Source: Solimonas sp041659605 (GTDB taxonomy: Bacteria > Pseudomonadota > Gammaproteobacteria > Nevskiales > Nevskiaceae). Taken from it: a stretch of 64,000 nt of DNA. The stretch covers positions 6,436-70,435 of the forward strand of contig JBAZXW010000023.1 of assembly GCA_041659605.1 (NCBI GenBank). The letters are read 5' to 3'. The notes beneath the pieces were generated by a model. The model made no database searches, was not told the DNA's origin, and saw only the letters and a program-made list of their open reading frames with translations. A program made the position numbers and the translations under genes. Shown here piece by piece: positions 34,762 to 42,147 of the stretch; within the stretch, counting starts at the first letter, position 1; every line of letters begins with the position of its first letter.

Positions 34762-35018
34762 GAAAACTCCTGAACACACCTGCAGGGCGGACTTGCGCCG
34801 AGGCCGGTTCAGGCGAATGGCAAAGGCAACGCGGCGACGGTTGTCACCGGCGGGTTTGCGGCAGCACGGCCCGTGGGGCCGCAAAACTGGGTGCGCAAAC
34901 CGGGATGCGCCACACAAACGGCGCTCAGTATAGCGATCTTGGGAGGATTCCCCTAATCTTGATGCCCAGAGTACGCAAATAGCGTGCCGCTGTATCACCC
35001 CCAACCGCCGGAGCTTCC

Positions 35019-35513
35019 ATGACCCGCTTGCCCGTGAAAGGCCTGTTGATGGCCGCAGCCACGCTACTGACCCTGCCCGCCCATGCCGATTCCTGGAAGG
35101 ATCTCAAGGACGCCGCGAAACAGCAGGCCTCGCAGAAGGCCGAAGAGGAGCTGAGCCTGCCGCAGGCCGCGTCGCCCGGCGCCAAAGCCTACATCATCGA
35201 ACCCAAGGACGGTGCTGAAGTCAGCGGCCCGGTGCGGGTGGTGTTCGGGCTCGCGGTGATGGGCGTGGCCCCGGCCGGCATCAACCAGGCCGGCACCGGC
35301 CACCACCACCTGCTGATCGACGACCCGGTGGTCGACTACACCAAGCCGCTGCCCAAGAGCGACCAGATCCAGCACTTCGGCGGCGGCCAGACCGAAACCA
35401 CGCTGACGCTCAAGCCGGGCAAGCACACGCTGCAGCTGCTGCTCGGCGACTGGAAGCACCAGCCGCAGAATCCGCTCGTGCAGTCGGAGAAGGTCACGAT
35501 CACGGTCAAGTAG
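35019..35513 (+). CDS. DUF4399 periplasmic protein
   Basis: A 164-aa exported protein. The signal peptide ends at PAHA (about residue 23). After a charged linker comes a DUF4399 domain: AYIIEPKDGAEVSGPVRVVFGL, the histidine cluster GTGHHHLLID, HFGGGQTETTLTLKPGKHTLQLLLGDW, and a final strand. The HHH motif and Ig-like layout suggest copper or other metal binding, but no function is established. It lies between rhlE (divergent, 257 bases) and rpoN. Its TAG stop belongs to a REP-like palindrome. Confidence 0.82.
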   Translation: MTRLPVKGLLMAAATLLTLPAHADSWKDLKDAAKQQASQKAEEELSLPQAASPGAKAYIIEPKDGAEVSGPVRVVFGLAVMGVAPAGINQAGTGHHHLLIDDPVVDYTKPLPKSDQIQHFGGGQTETTLTLKPGKHTLQLLLGDWKHQPQNPLVQSEKVTITVK

Positions 35514-35630
35514 GAGCGGCCTTGGCTCAACTCGGACTGACATTGAGTCAGCCCTCGACGGCGCCAAGGCTGGCCGCGATTCTTTTCCCGCGCCGCAAAC
35601 AGCGCAATCGCGGCCATGGGCCGCTCCTAC
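35510..35630. repeat. REP pair of the GTAGGAGCGGCC type
   Basis: Left end GTAGGAGCGGCC (35510-35521), right end GGCCGCTCCTAC (35619-35630), perfect inverted copies of each other. The inner part contains partial inverted copies CCTTGGC and GCCAAGGC followed by GGCCGCGATT, and ATCGCGGCC near the right end, so this is two REP units facing each other. The type resembles well-known Pseudomonas/Xanthomonas REPs. The DUF4399 stop TAG is within the left end; rpoN starts 20 bases after the right end. Confidence 0.85.
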
Positions 35631-35649
35631 CTGAGTTCGCTTTTCCAGC

Positions 35650-37110
35650 ATGAAATCAAGCCTCGGCCTGCGACTCGGCCAGTCGCTGACCATGACCCCC
35701 GCGCTGCAGCAGGCGATCCGCCTGCTGCAGCTGTCCAGCCTCGATCTGCAGCAGGAGATCGAGCAGGCGCTCGACTCCAACCTCCTGCTCGAACGCGACG
35801 AAGGTGAATCCGCGGCCGACGAGACCCCGGCGCCCGAATCCGCCGAATCCACTGAATCCTCGTCGGAAGAAACCACCGCGCTGGAGCTGCGCGAAGACGG
35901 CGCCATTCCGGAGGAGATGCCGGTCGATGCCGCCTGGGACGACGTCTATGACGACCTCCCCGTCCAGCCGCGCAGCAGCGACGCCGACGAGCTGCGCGAC
36001 TTCATGGAGGCCAACCTGCGTCGCAGCACCGGCCTGCACGAGCACCTGGTGGAACAGGCACGGGTCGCCCCGTTCGACGCGCGCCAGGCGCAGATCGCCG
36101 AGTTCCTGATCGATGCGATTGACGAAGAAGGCTATCTGCGCAACTGGACCGAGCTGCTCGTCGAACTCGACAAGGTCCTGGGCGCCTCGCCGGACGAAGC
36201 GGACACCGTGCTGGGCCTGGTCCAGGAATTCGATCCGATCGGCGTCGGCGCCCGCGACCTCGGCGAGTGTCTGCGGCTGCAGATCGAAGTGATGCCGGCG
36301 AAAACGCCGGGGGCCCAGGCGGCGCTGGACCTGGTCAGCCACCACCTGGCCCTGGTCGGGCGTCGCGATACCGCCGCGCTGGCCAAGGCCAGCGGCCGCC
36401 CCGCCACGGACATCGAGTCAGCATTGACCCTGATCAAGGCGCTCCAGCCACATCCGGGGCGACCCTTCCAAGCACATGAATCGGATTACATTTCTCCGGA
36501 TGTCTATGTGCTCAAGCGGAATGGCCGCTGGACCGTGAGCCTGAATCCGGAGCATATGCCGCGGCTGCGCATCAACAGCCACTACCAGGGCATGATCCGG
36601 CGCGCCGACACCTCGCGCGACCAGCTGATGCTCAAGCAGCATCTGCAGGAGGCGCGCTACTTCCTGAACAGCCTGGAAGCCCGCAACGAAACTCTTCTGC
36701 GGGTCGCGCAGTCGATAGTTGAAGAACAGCGGGCTTTCCTGGATTATGGACCCGAGGCGATGCGTCCCTTGGTCCTGCGGGATATCGCCGAGCAGCTGGG
36801 CATCCATGAATCGACAGTTTCACGCGCCACAGCGAACAAGTACATGCTCACTCCGCGTGGGCTCTTCGAACTCAAGTATTTCTTTTCCAGCCACGTGCAG
36901 ACCACCGGCGGTGGCGTCTGCTCGGCCACGGCGATCCAGGCCATGATCAAGCGCCTGGTCGCTGCCGAAAATCCTGCACGCCCGCTGTCCGATGCAACGC
37001 TGTCGGACCTGTTGCTCAAGGAAGGCATCCAGGTCGCACGCCGCACGGTCGCCAAATACCGCGAAGGCCTTGGGCTTCCCCCATCGCACGAGCGCAAACC
37101 GCCGGCCTGA
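35650..37110 (+). CDS. rpoN: RNA polymerase sigma-54 factor
   Basis: A 486-aa sigma-54. Region I is LRLGQSLTMTPALQQAIRLLQLS (Gln-rich), region II the acidic stretch to about residue 110, then the core-binding domain, the DNA-crosslinking and helix-turn-helix part (LRDIAEQLGIHESTVSRATANKY), and the RpoN box ARRTVAKYRE near the C-terminus. It directs transcription from GG-N10-GC promoters with enhancer-binding proteins. Downstream order hpf-ptsN-hprK-rapZ is standard, but the lptA/lptB genes that usually precede rpoN are missing; a DUF4399 gene and a REP pair are there instead. Confidence 0.97.
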   Translation: MKSSLGLRLGQSLTMTPALQQAIRLLQLSSLDLQQEIEQALDSNLLLERDEGESAADETPAPESAESTESSSEETTALELREDGAIPEEMPVDAAWDDVYDDLPVQPRSSDADELRDFMEANLRRSTGLHEHLVEQARVAPFDARQAQIAEFLIDAIDEEGYLRNWTELLVELDKVLGASPDEADTVLGLVQEFDPIGVGARDLGECLRLQIEVMPAKTPGAQAALDLVSHHLALVGRRDTAALAKASGRPATDIESALTLIKALQPHPGRPFQAHESDYISPDVYVLKRNGRWTVSLNPEHMPRLRINSHYQGMIRRADTSRDQLMLKQHLQEARYFLNSLEARNETLLRVAQSIVEEQRAFLDYGPEAMRPLVLRDIAEQLGIHESTVSRATANKYMLTPRGLFELKYFFSSHVQTTGGGVCSATAIQAMIKRLVAAENPARPLSDATLSDLLLKEGIQVARRTVAKYREGLGLPPSHERKPPA

Positions 37111-37142
37111 TTGGCCGGTCTCGAGAAGCTAGGAGGTACACG

Positions 37143-37463
37143 ATGAATCTGAACATCTCCGGTCACCACGTCGAACTCACGCCGCCGCTGCGCGAATACG
37201 TCGTCAGCAAGCTCAAGAGGCTGCAACGGCATTTCGACCATCTGATCAGTGCGGAGGTGGTTCTCTCAATCGAAAAGCAGCGCCAGAAGGCCGAAGCCAC
37301 CGTGCACGCCAGCGGCACCAATCTGCACGCCGAAGCTGTCGACGGCGACCTGTACGCGGCGATCGACCTGCTGTCAGACAAGCTCGACCAGCAGACGCGC
37401 AAGCACAAGGACAAGACCCGCGATCATCACCAGAAGGAAGCGCACAAGCGCATGGCGACCTGA
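37143..37463 (+). CDS. hpf: Ribosome hibernation promoting factor (short form)
   Basis: A 106-aa HPF/YfiA domain protein: MNLNISGHHVELTPPLREYV, a basic helix KLKRLQRHFDH, and a Lys/His-rich C-terminal helix. The short form binds the 30S decoding channel and promotes 100S dimers in stationary phase. AGGAGG lies 6 bases before the ATG. It follows rpoN by 32 bases and belongs to the rpoN operon. Confidence 0.95.
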   Translation: MNLNISGHHVELTPPLREYVVSKLKRLQRHFDHLISAEVVLSIEKQRQKAEATVHASGTNLHAEAVDGDLYAAIDLLSDKLDQQTRKHKDKTRDHHQKEAHKRMAT

Positions 37464-37467
37464 GGTC

Positions 37468-37497
37468 TTGACACCGGGTCCGGCGTGAACGGATAAA
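37468..37497 (+). promoter_or_regulatory. Putative sigma-70 promoter upstream of ptsN
   Basis: TTGACA (37468-37473, perfect -35), an 18-base spacer and GATAAA (37492-37497, 4 of 6) lie just after the hpf stop codon. A second -10-like element TACAAT (37513-37518) has no good -35. The promoter would allow ptsN-hprK-rapZ to be expressed apart from rpoN. Confidence 0.45.
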
Positions 37498-37532
37498 CAC
37501 GACGGACCTCTGTACAATCGCCCCTCACAAGA

Positions 37533-37569
37533 AGGGCCCGGGCACCGCTCGTACCCGGGCCCTTTGCAT
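37533..37569 (+). terminator. Strong hairpin between hpf and ptsN
   Basis: Perfect 10-bp arms AGGGCCCGGG and CCCGGGCCCT with an 11-base loop, followed by TTGCATTT, end 14 bases before the first ptsN start codon. It could terminate hpf transcripts or, as it lies between the putative promoter and ptsN, attenuate ptsN expression or stabilise processed mRNA. Confidence 0.65.
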
Positions 37570-37576
37570 TTGTCCA

Positions 37577-38053
37577 ATGAACAGATCGACCATGAAAATC
37601 GCCGAAATCCTGTCGCCCGACCGCGTCACCCAGGGGCACACCTTCACCAGCAAGAAGAAAGCGCTCGAGGAGCTCTCCGGACTTCTCGCGCGCGGCGTCC
37701 CCGGCGTGCAGGCCAGCGACATTCTCACCAGCCTGGCGGCGCGCGAGAAACTCGGCAGCACCGGCCTGGGCCACGGCGTTGCCATCCCGCACGGGCGCAT
37801 GGCCGGCGTCAACCAGAGCGTCGGCGCGTTCATGCGTCTCAAGCACCCGCTCGACTACGACGCCCACGACGGCCAGCCGGTCGATCTGGTGTTCGGCCTG
37901 CTGGTCCCGCAGGGCGCCACCGAAACCCATCTCAAGCATCTCGCGGCCATCGCCGAGATGTTCTCCGACACCGCGTTCTGCCAGCAGGCGCGCAGCGCCG
38001 GCGACGAGGGCGCGCTGTTCAAGCTGATCAGCGCCTACACGCCGGCCGGCTGA
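37577..38053 (+). CDS. ptsN: PTS IIA-like nitrogen regulatory protein PtsN (EIIA-Ntr)
   Basis: A 158-aa EIIA of the nitrogen-related PTS, phosphorylated on the His of GVAIPHGRM (H72 from this start). LREKLGSTGLGHG-like and QPVDLVFGLLVPQGATETHLKHL segments are family features. A second ATG five codons on (37592, MKIAEIL) is equally possible since neither has a clear ribosome site. It regulates potassium uptake, the stringent response and nitrogen/carbon balance by its phosphorylation state. Partner genes for HPr and EI are in the same cluster. Confidence 0.93.
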   Translation: MNRSTMKIAEILSPDRVTQGHTFTSKKKALEELSGLLARGVPGVQASDILTSLAAREKLGSTGLGHGVAIPHGRMAGVNQSVGAFMRLKHPLDYDAHDGQPVDLVFGLLVPQGATETHLKHLAAIAEMFSDTAFCQQARSAGDEGALFKLISAYTPAG

Positions 38054-38075
38054 ACCGGACGCGCACTCCGGCCGG

Positions 38076-38651
38076 ATGACGCCGAATTCGCCGGAACCCG
38101 CGACACTGCATGGCGTGTTCATGCGCGTGTGCGGGATCGGCGTGCTGCTCACCGGCGCCAGCGGCGTCGGCAAGAGCGAGTTGGCACTGGAACTGCTGAG
38201 CCGCGGCCACCGGCTGGTCGCCGACGACGCGCCCGAGTTTGCACGCCAGGGCGCACGCGTGCGCGGACAGTGCCCACCGCTGCTGTCCGGATTCCTCGAA
38301 GCGCGCAGTCTGGGCATTCTCAACGTGCGCCGGCTGTTCGGTACGCGCAGCGTGCAATCCGGCTCGACGCTGGACCTGCTGATCGCGCTCGACACGCCCG
38401 AGGCGCGCGCCGAAACCGGCCTGGAGCGTCTCAGCGGTCGCCGCTCGACGCGCAGCGTGCTCGGCGTCGACATTCCGCAAGTCTTCATTCCGATCCGCCT
38501 CGGGCATAATCTGGCGGTGCTGGTGGAAGCCGCGTGCCGCGACTTGCGCCTGCGTCGCCGCGGCTACCGCGCCGACGAAGACTTGAGCCGCCGGCAGATG
38601 CAGGAAATCAGGAAACAGCACCGCAGACAGCCTCCGGGGAAGACCTCTTGA
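38076..38651 (+). CDS. hprK: HPr kinase/phosphorylase, kinase domain only
   Basis: A 191-aa protein against a usual 310-320 aa. It starts right at the kinase domain: HGVFMRVCGIG carries the conserved His (H12), the Walker A/P-loop is GASGVGKS (27-34), then GHRLVADD, FLEARSLGILNVRRLFG (HprK signature) and the C-terminal IPIRLGHNLAVLVEAA helix. The N-terminal domain of about 130 residues is absent and there is no room for it: ptsN ends 22 bases upstream. Short HprK is known in alphaproteobacteria. It should phosphorylate HPr on serine (S45 of the HPr encoded downstream). Confidence 0.88.
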   Translation: MTPNSPEPATLHGVFMRVCGIGVLLTGASGVGKSELALELLSRGHRLVADDAPEFARQGARVRGQCPPLLSGFLEARSLGILNVRRLFGTRSVQSGSTLDLLIALDTPEARAETGLERLSGRRSTRSVLGVDIPQVFIPIRLGHNLAVLVEAACRDLRLRRRGYRADEDLSRRQMQEIRKQHRRQPPGKTS

Positions 38652-38657
38652 TTCACC

Positions 38658-38711
38658 GTCACGCCAGAGGGGGCCGTCACGCCAGACGGGGTCGTCAGGC
38701 CAGACCGGGCC
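38658..38711 (+). repeat. Three tandem 18-base repeats upstream of rapZ
   Basis: Units at 38658-38675, 38676-38693 and 38694-38711 share CGTCA(C/G)GCCAGA followed by a C/G-rich end. They fill the space between the hprK stop and rapZ (start 38737). They do not code and could be a slippage product or a site for an RNA- or DNA-binding protein. Confidence 0.8.
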
Positions 38712-38736
38712 GGCGCACCCAGCGGGATGCAGCGCA

Positions 38737-39633
38737 ATGAAGCTGGTGATCGTCAGCGGCCTGTCCGGCGCCGGCAAGACCGTCGCGCTCAAGCAGTACG
38801 AGGACCTCGGCTATTACTGCATCGACAACCTGCCGCTGCAGCTGGTCGGCCCGATCTCGCAGCGCGCGCTGCGTGCCGCCGAATCCCGCTACGACAAGCT
38901 CGCGATCGGCGTCGATGCGAGAGAGAGCCCCAAGGAGATTGCGCGCTTCCCGCGCTATGTCGAACGCCTGCGCGCCCGCGGCATCGAGACCCGCATCCTT
39001 TACTTGCGCGCCGAGGAAAGCGTCCTTCTGCAGCGCTATTCCGAAACCCGCCGCCGGCATCCGCTGGCGACCGGCACGGTCTCGCTCGCCGAGGCGATCC
39101 GTCTGGAACAGGACCTGCTGGCGCCGATCGCCAGTGTCGCCGACGCGACCATCGACACGACGAGCAAAAATCTGCACGAGCTGCGCGAGGAGATCCAGGG
39201 GCAGATCCCCGGCGGCGGCTCCGGCACACTGACGGTGCAACTGGAGTCCTTCGGCTTCCGCAACGGCCTGCCCGACGACGCCGACTTCGTGTTCGACGTG
39301 CGCTGCCTGCCGAACCCGCACTGGGAGCCGACCTTGCGCAGGCTGACCGGCCGCGATCCGGCCTGCCGCGCCTGGCTGGAGCGCTATCCCAACGTCGAAC
39401 GCATGGTGCGCGATCTCAACGGCTTCCTGACCCATTGGCTGCCGGAGTACCGCCGCCAGGACCGCGCCTACCTGACCGTTGCCGTCGGCTGCACCGGCGG
39501 CCAGCACCGCAGCGTCTACGTGGTCGAACGTCTCGCCGAGATGCTGCGCGAGCGCTATGAATCGCTGTCGGTGCGCCACCGTGAAATCTGGGACAGCCTC
39601 GAACGCCGCAGGCTCGAGGAGAACAAGGCGTGA
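38737..39633 (+). CDS. rapZ: RNase adapter protein RapZ
   Basis: A 298-aa protein with Walker A GLSGAGKT (8-15), YYCIDNLP, DARES, and the C-terminal VAVGCTGGQHRSVYVVE domain. RapZ binds small RNAs such as GlmY/GlmZ in enterics and guides RNase E cleavage, controlling glucosamine-6-phosphate synthase; it also binds nucleotides. Position next to rpoN/ptsN/hprK is conserved. Its TGA overlaps the GTG of the downstream EIIA gene (GTGA). Confidence 0.95.
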   Translation: MKLVIVSGLSGAGKTVALKQYEDLGYYCIDNLPLQLVGPISQRALRAAESRYDKLAIGVDARESPKEIARFPRYVERLRARGIETRILYLRAEESVLLQRYSETRRRHPLATGTVSLAEAIRLEQDLLAPIASVADATIDTTSKNLHELREEIQGQIPGGGSGTLTVQLESFGFRNGLPDDADFVFDVRCLPNPHWEPTLRRLTGRDPACRAWLERYPNVERMVRDLNGFLTHWLPEYRRQDRAYLTVAVGCTGGQHRSVYVVERLAEMLRERYESLSVRHREIWDSLERRRLEENKA

Positions 39634-40022
39634 GAGTCGGCCTGCTGCTGGTGACCCACGGCAAGCTCGGGCATTACCTGCTCGAAACGATGCGCGACAT
39701 GATCGGCGAACTGCCGCTTGCGGCCGATGTCCTCGAAATCCGCCGCGTCTCGGCGCACGAGGTGTTGATCAGCCAGGGCTGCAAGATGATCGAGCGCCTC
39801 GATTCCGGTGGCGGTGTGCTGATCCTCACCGACGCCTTCGGCTCGACGCCGAGCAACATCGCCAACAAGCTGCGCATCGACGGGCGCACCACCGTCGTCG
39901 CCGGTGTCAATCTGCCGATGCTCGTGCGCATCTTCAACTACCCCGACCTGCCGCTGGCAGACATGACGCGCAGTGCCGTCGAGGGCGGCAGCCGCGGCAT
40001 CATCGAGTGTCCCAAACGCTAG
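39630..40022 (+). CDS. PTS mannose/sorbose-type EIIA component
   Basis: A 130-aa EIIA of the mannose family: GLLLVTHGKLGHYLLETM with phosphorylatable His10, then LILTDAFGSTPSNIANKL. No IIB, IIC or IID is encoded nearby, so it is likely a regulatory acceptor of phosphate from HPr rather than part of a sugar permease, as in many beta- and gammaproteobacteria. The GTG start overlaps the rapZ stop; HPr follows after 21 bases. Confidence 0.92.
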   Translation: MRVGLLLVTHGKLGHYLLETMRDMIGELPLAADVLEIRRVSAHEVLISQGCKMIERLDSGGGVLILTDAFGSTPSNIANKLRIDGRTTVVAGVNLPMLVRIFNYPDLPLADMTRSAVEGGSRGIIECPKR

Positions 40023-40043
40023 GGCCTGCCAGGAACTGATCAC

Positions 40044-40310
40044 GTGGAACGCACCATCCCCATTGTCAACAAGCTCGGCCTGCATGCGCGCGCTGCCGCC
40101 AAGCTGGTGACGCTGGCCAGCAAGTTCGAGGCGGACGTGCGCATCCGCAAGGACGGCCGCGAAGTCAGCGGCAAGTCGATCATGGGCGTGATGATGCTCG
40201 CGGCAGCGAAAGGCTCCGAGATCACCCTCGTCGCCGAAGGCAGCGATGCCGCCCAGGCACTCGACGAGTTGACCCGGCTCGTCGCCGACCGCTTCGGCGA
40301 AGAGGAATAG
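40044..40310 (+). CDS. ptsH: HPr phosphocarrier protein
   Basis: An 88-aa HPr. His14 in KLGLHARAA accepts phosphate from EI, and Ser45 in VSGKSIMG corresponds to the HprK target Ser46 of Gram-positive HPr, intact here. The start is GTG with AGGA at 10 bases. With EIIA-Ntr, mannose-type EIIA and EI around it and no permease, it may serve as the nitrogen-type NPr. Confidence 0.94.
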   Translation: MERTIPIVNKLGLHARAAAKLVTLASKFEADVRIRKDGREVSGKSIMGVMMLAAAKGSEITLVAEGSDAAQALDELTRLVADRFGEEE

Positions 40311-40316
40311 TCGACC

Positions 40317-42050
40317 ATGAGCCTCTGGCTGTCCGGCATCGGCGTTTCGCGCGGCATCGCGATCGCGCATGTGCAGAAGATGCACGGCGGCGAGCTGGAC
40401 ATTCCCGAATACGCGCTGTCGCCCGCCGACGTCGAGGGCGAAGTCGCGCGCTTCAACGACGCGCACCGGCGCGCCAAGGATCAATTGCGCGAGGTGCGCG
40501 CGCGCATCCCCGAGAACACGCCCGGCGACATCACTGCGTTCATCGACACGCACCTGCTGATGATGGACGACCGCTCCATCACCGATACGACGCTCGCGCA
40601 CATCCGCAACGACCGCATCAATGCCGAAGCGGCGCTGCAGCGCACCCGCGACGCGCTGATGGCGGTGTTCGAGCAGATGGACGATGCCTATCTGCGCACC
40701 CGTCGCGACGATGTCGAACACGTCTGCGGCCGCATCCAGCGCATCCTGCTCAAGTCGGAACGACAGCTGCCGGCGGCGGGAGAGCGCGGCGAGGCCCTCA
40801 TCGTTGTCGCCGACGACGTCACGCCGGCCGACATCATTCTGCTCGCACAGCAGCAGATCGCCGCGTTCGTCACGGAATACGGCGGGCCGTTGTCGCACAC
40901 CGCGATCCTTGCGCGCAGCCTCGGCATTCCGGCGGTGGTCGGCCTGCGCGACGCACGTCGCCTGCTGCGCGACGGCGAGTCGCTGATCGTCGACGGCGAA
41001 GCCGGCCACGTGATCGCCGATCCCGACGCGCAGGCGCTCGAGTTCTTCCGCGACAAGCAGGCGGCGCAGGCACGGCATCGCGCCGGCCTCGTGCGGCTCA
41101 AGGGCCGCGCCGCGATCTCGCGCGACAACGTGCACATCCGCCTGCTCGCCAACATCGAGCTGCCGGAGGACGCGCGCGTCGCCGAGGAGGCCGGCGCCGA
41201 GGGCGTCGGCCTGTACCGCACCGAATTCCTGTACATGAACCGCAAGGAGCTGCCGAGCGAGGACGAACAGTACGAGGCCTACCGGCGCATCGTCCTGGCG
41301 GTGTCGGGAACGATCACGATCCGCACGCTGGATCTGGGCGCCGACAAGCAGGTCGACAGCGGCCGCAGCCACGGTCCGCTGCCGACCAATCCGGCACTGG
41401 GCCTGCGCGCGATCCGCCTGTGCCTGAAGGAGCCCGAGCTGTTCCGGGTGCAGGTGCGCGCGCTGCTGCGCGCCTCGGCGCACGGCCGTGTGCAGATCAT
41501 GCTGCCGATGATTTCCAGCCTGCAGGAGTTCCGGCAGGCGAGCACGCTGATCGCCAGCGCCCGCGAGGAGCTGCGTATCGAAGGCCAGCCGATGGCCGAG
41601 AACGTGCCAATCGGCGCGATGATCGAAGTGCCGGCCGCGGCGATCGCCTCCCCGCAGCTCGCCCGCCACGCGCGTTTCTTCTCGATCGGCACCAACGACC
41701 TGATCCAGTACACGTTGGCGATCGATCGCGTCGACGACGAGGTCAATTATCTCTACGACCCCTTGCACCCGGCGGTGCTGGAGCTGATCCGCCACACCAT
41801 CGAAGCCGGACGCAAGGCCGGCATCCCGGTGGCGATGTGCGGCGAGATGGCCGGCGATCCGCGCTTCACGCGCCTGCTGCTGGGTCTGGGCCTGACCGAC
41901 TTCTCGATGCACCCGGCGAGCATGCTCGAGGTCAAGCAGATCGTCATGGAATCCGACATCGGGCAGCTGCGCATAGCCGCCGCCGCGGCGCTCGAATGCA
42001 TCGAGCCGCAGGACATGCGCGAGCGCATTGCCGCGCTGGATCGACTGTAA
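40317..42050 (+). CDS. ptsI: Phosphoenolpyruvate-protein phosphotransferase (Enzyme I)
   Basis: A 577-aa EI: N-terminal HPr-binding helices, the phospho-histidine site GGPLSHTAILARS (H194), then the PEP-binding TIM barrel with GLYRTEFLYM, TIRTLDLGADK, IQYTLAIDR and the catalytic Cys in AMCGEMAGD. No GAF domain precedes it, so it is EI rather than PtsP/EI-Ntr. It starts 6 bases after ptsH and takes phosphate from PEP to HPr. Confidence 0.96.
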   Translation: MSLWLSGIGVSRGIAIAHVQKMHGGELDIPEYALSPADVEGEVARFNDAHRRAKDQLREVRARIPENTPGDITAFIDTHLLMMDDRSITDTTLAHIRNDRINAEAALQRTRDALMAVFEQMDDAYLRTRRDDVEHVCGRIQRILLKSERQLPAAGERGEALIVVADDVTPADIILLAQQQIAAFVTEYGGPLSHTAILARSLGIPAVVGLRDARRLLRDGESLIVDGEAGHVIADPDAQALEFFRDKQAAQARHRAGLVRLKGRAAISRDNVHIRLLANIELPEDARVAEEAGAEGVGLYRTEFLYMNRKELPSEDEQYEAYRRIVLAVSGTITIRTLDLGADKQVDSGRSHGPLPTNPALGLRAIRLCLKEPELFRVQVRALLRASAHGRVQIMLPMISSLQEFRQASTLIASAREELRIEGQPMAENVPIGAMIEVPAAAIASPQLARHARFFSIGTNDLIQYTLAIDRVDDEVNYLYDPLHPAVLELIRHTIEAGRKAGIPVAMCGEMAGDPRFTRLLLGLGLTDFSMHPASMLEVKQIVMESDIGQLRIAAAAALECIEPQDMRERIAALDRL

Positions 42051-42147
42051 GGCGCGTCCAGCGCAAGGCGGCGCCGTTCAAGACAAGCCGATGCTATGCT
42101 CGGCCCCGGCCACGGGGCCGTAACAATGAGCATCGGCGAGCATCGGG

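Noticed and set aside
34927..34955. TATACT on the minus strand as a -10 for rhlE with a leader of about 160 bases
   Set aside because: No acceptable -35 lies at 16-18 bases; the promoter may exist but cannot be supported from the sequence.
37427..38488. A 353-codon minus-strand frame across hpf, ptsN and hprK
   Set aside because: It runs through the intergenic hairpin and three well-supported plus-strand genes; composition is typical of antisense frames.
38658..38711. The three 18-base repeats considered as a CRISPR-like array
   Set aside because: There are no spacers between units, the units are imperfect and no cas genes are present.
39555..41912. A 785-codon minus-strand frame opposite ptsH and ptsI
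   Set aside because: Antisense shadow; the plus-strand PTS genes have their phosphorylation sites and spacing intact.
42101..42120. GC-rich hairpin in the mgtE leader, considered as a magnesium riboswitch (M-box)
   Set aside because: Only one short stem (CGGCCCC/GGGGCCG) is present and the 97-base leader lacks the conserved M-box core, so it is just a hairpin.
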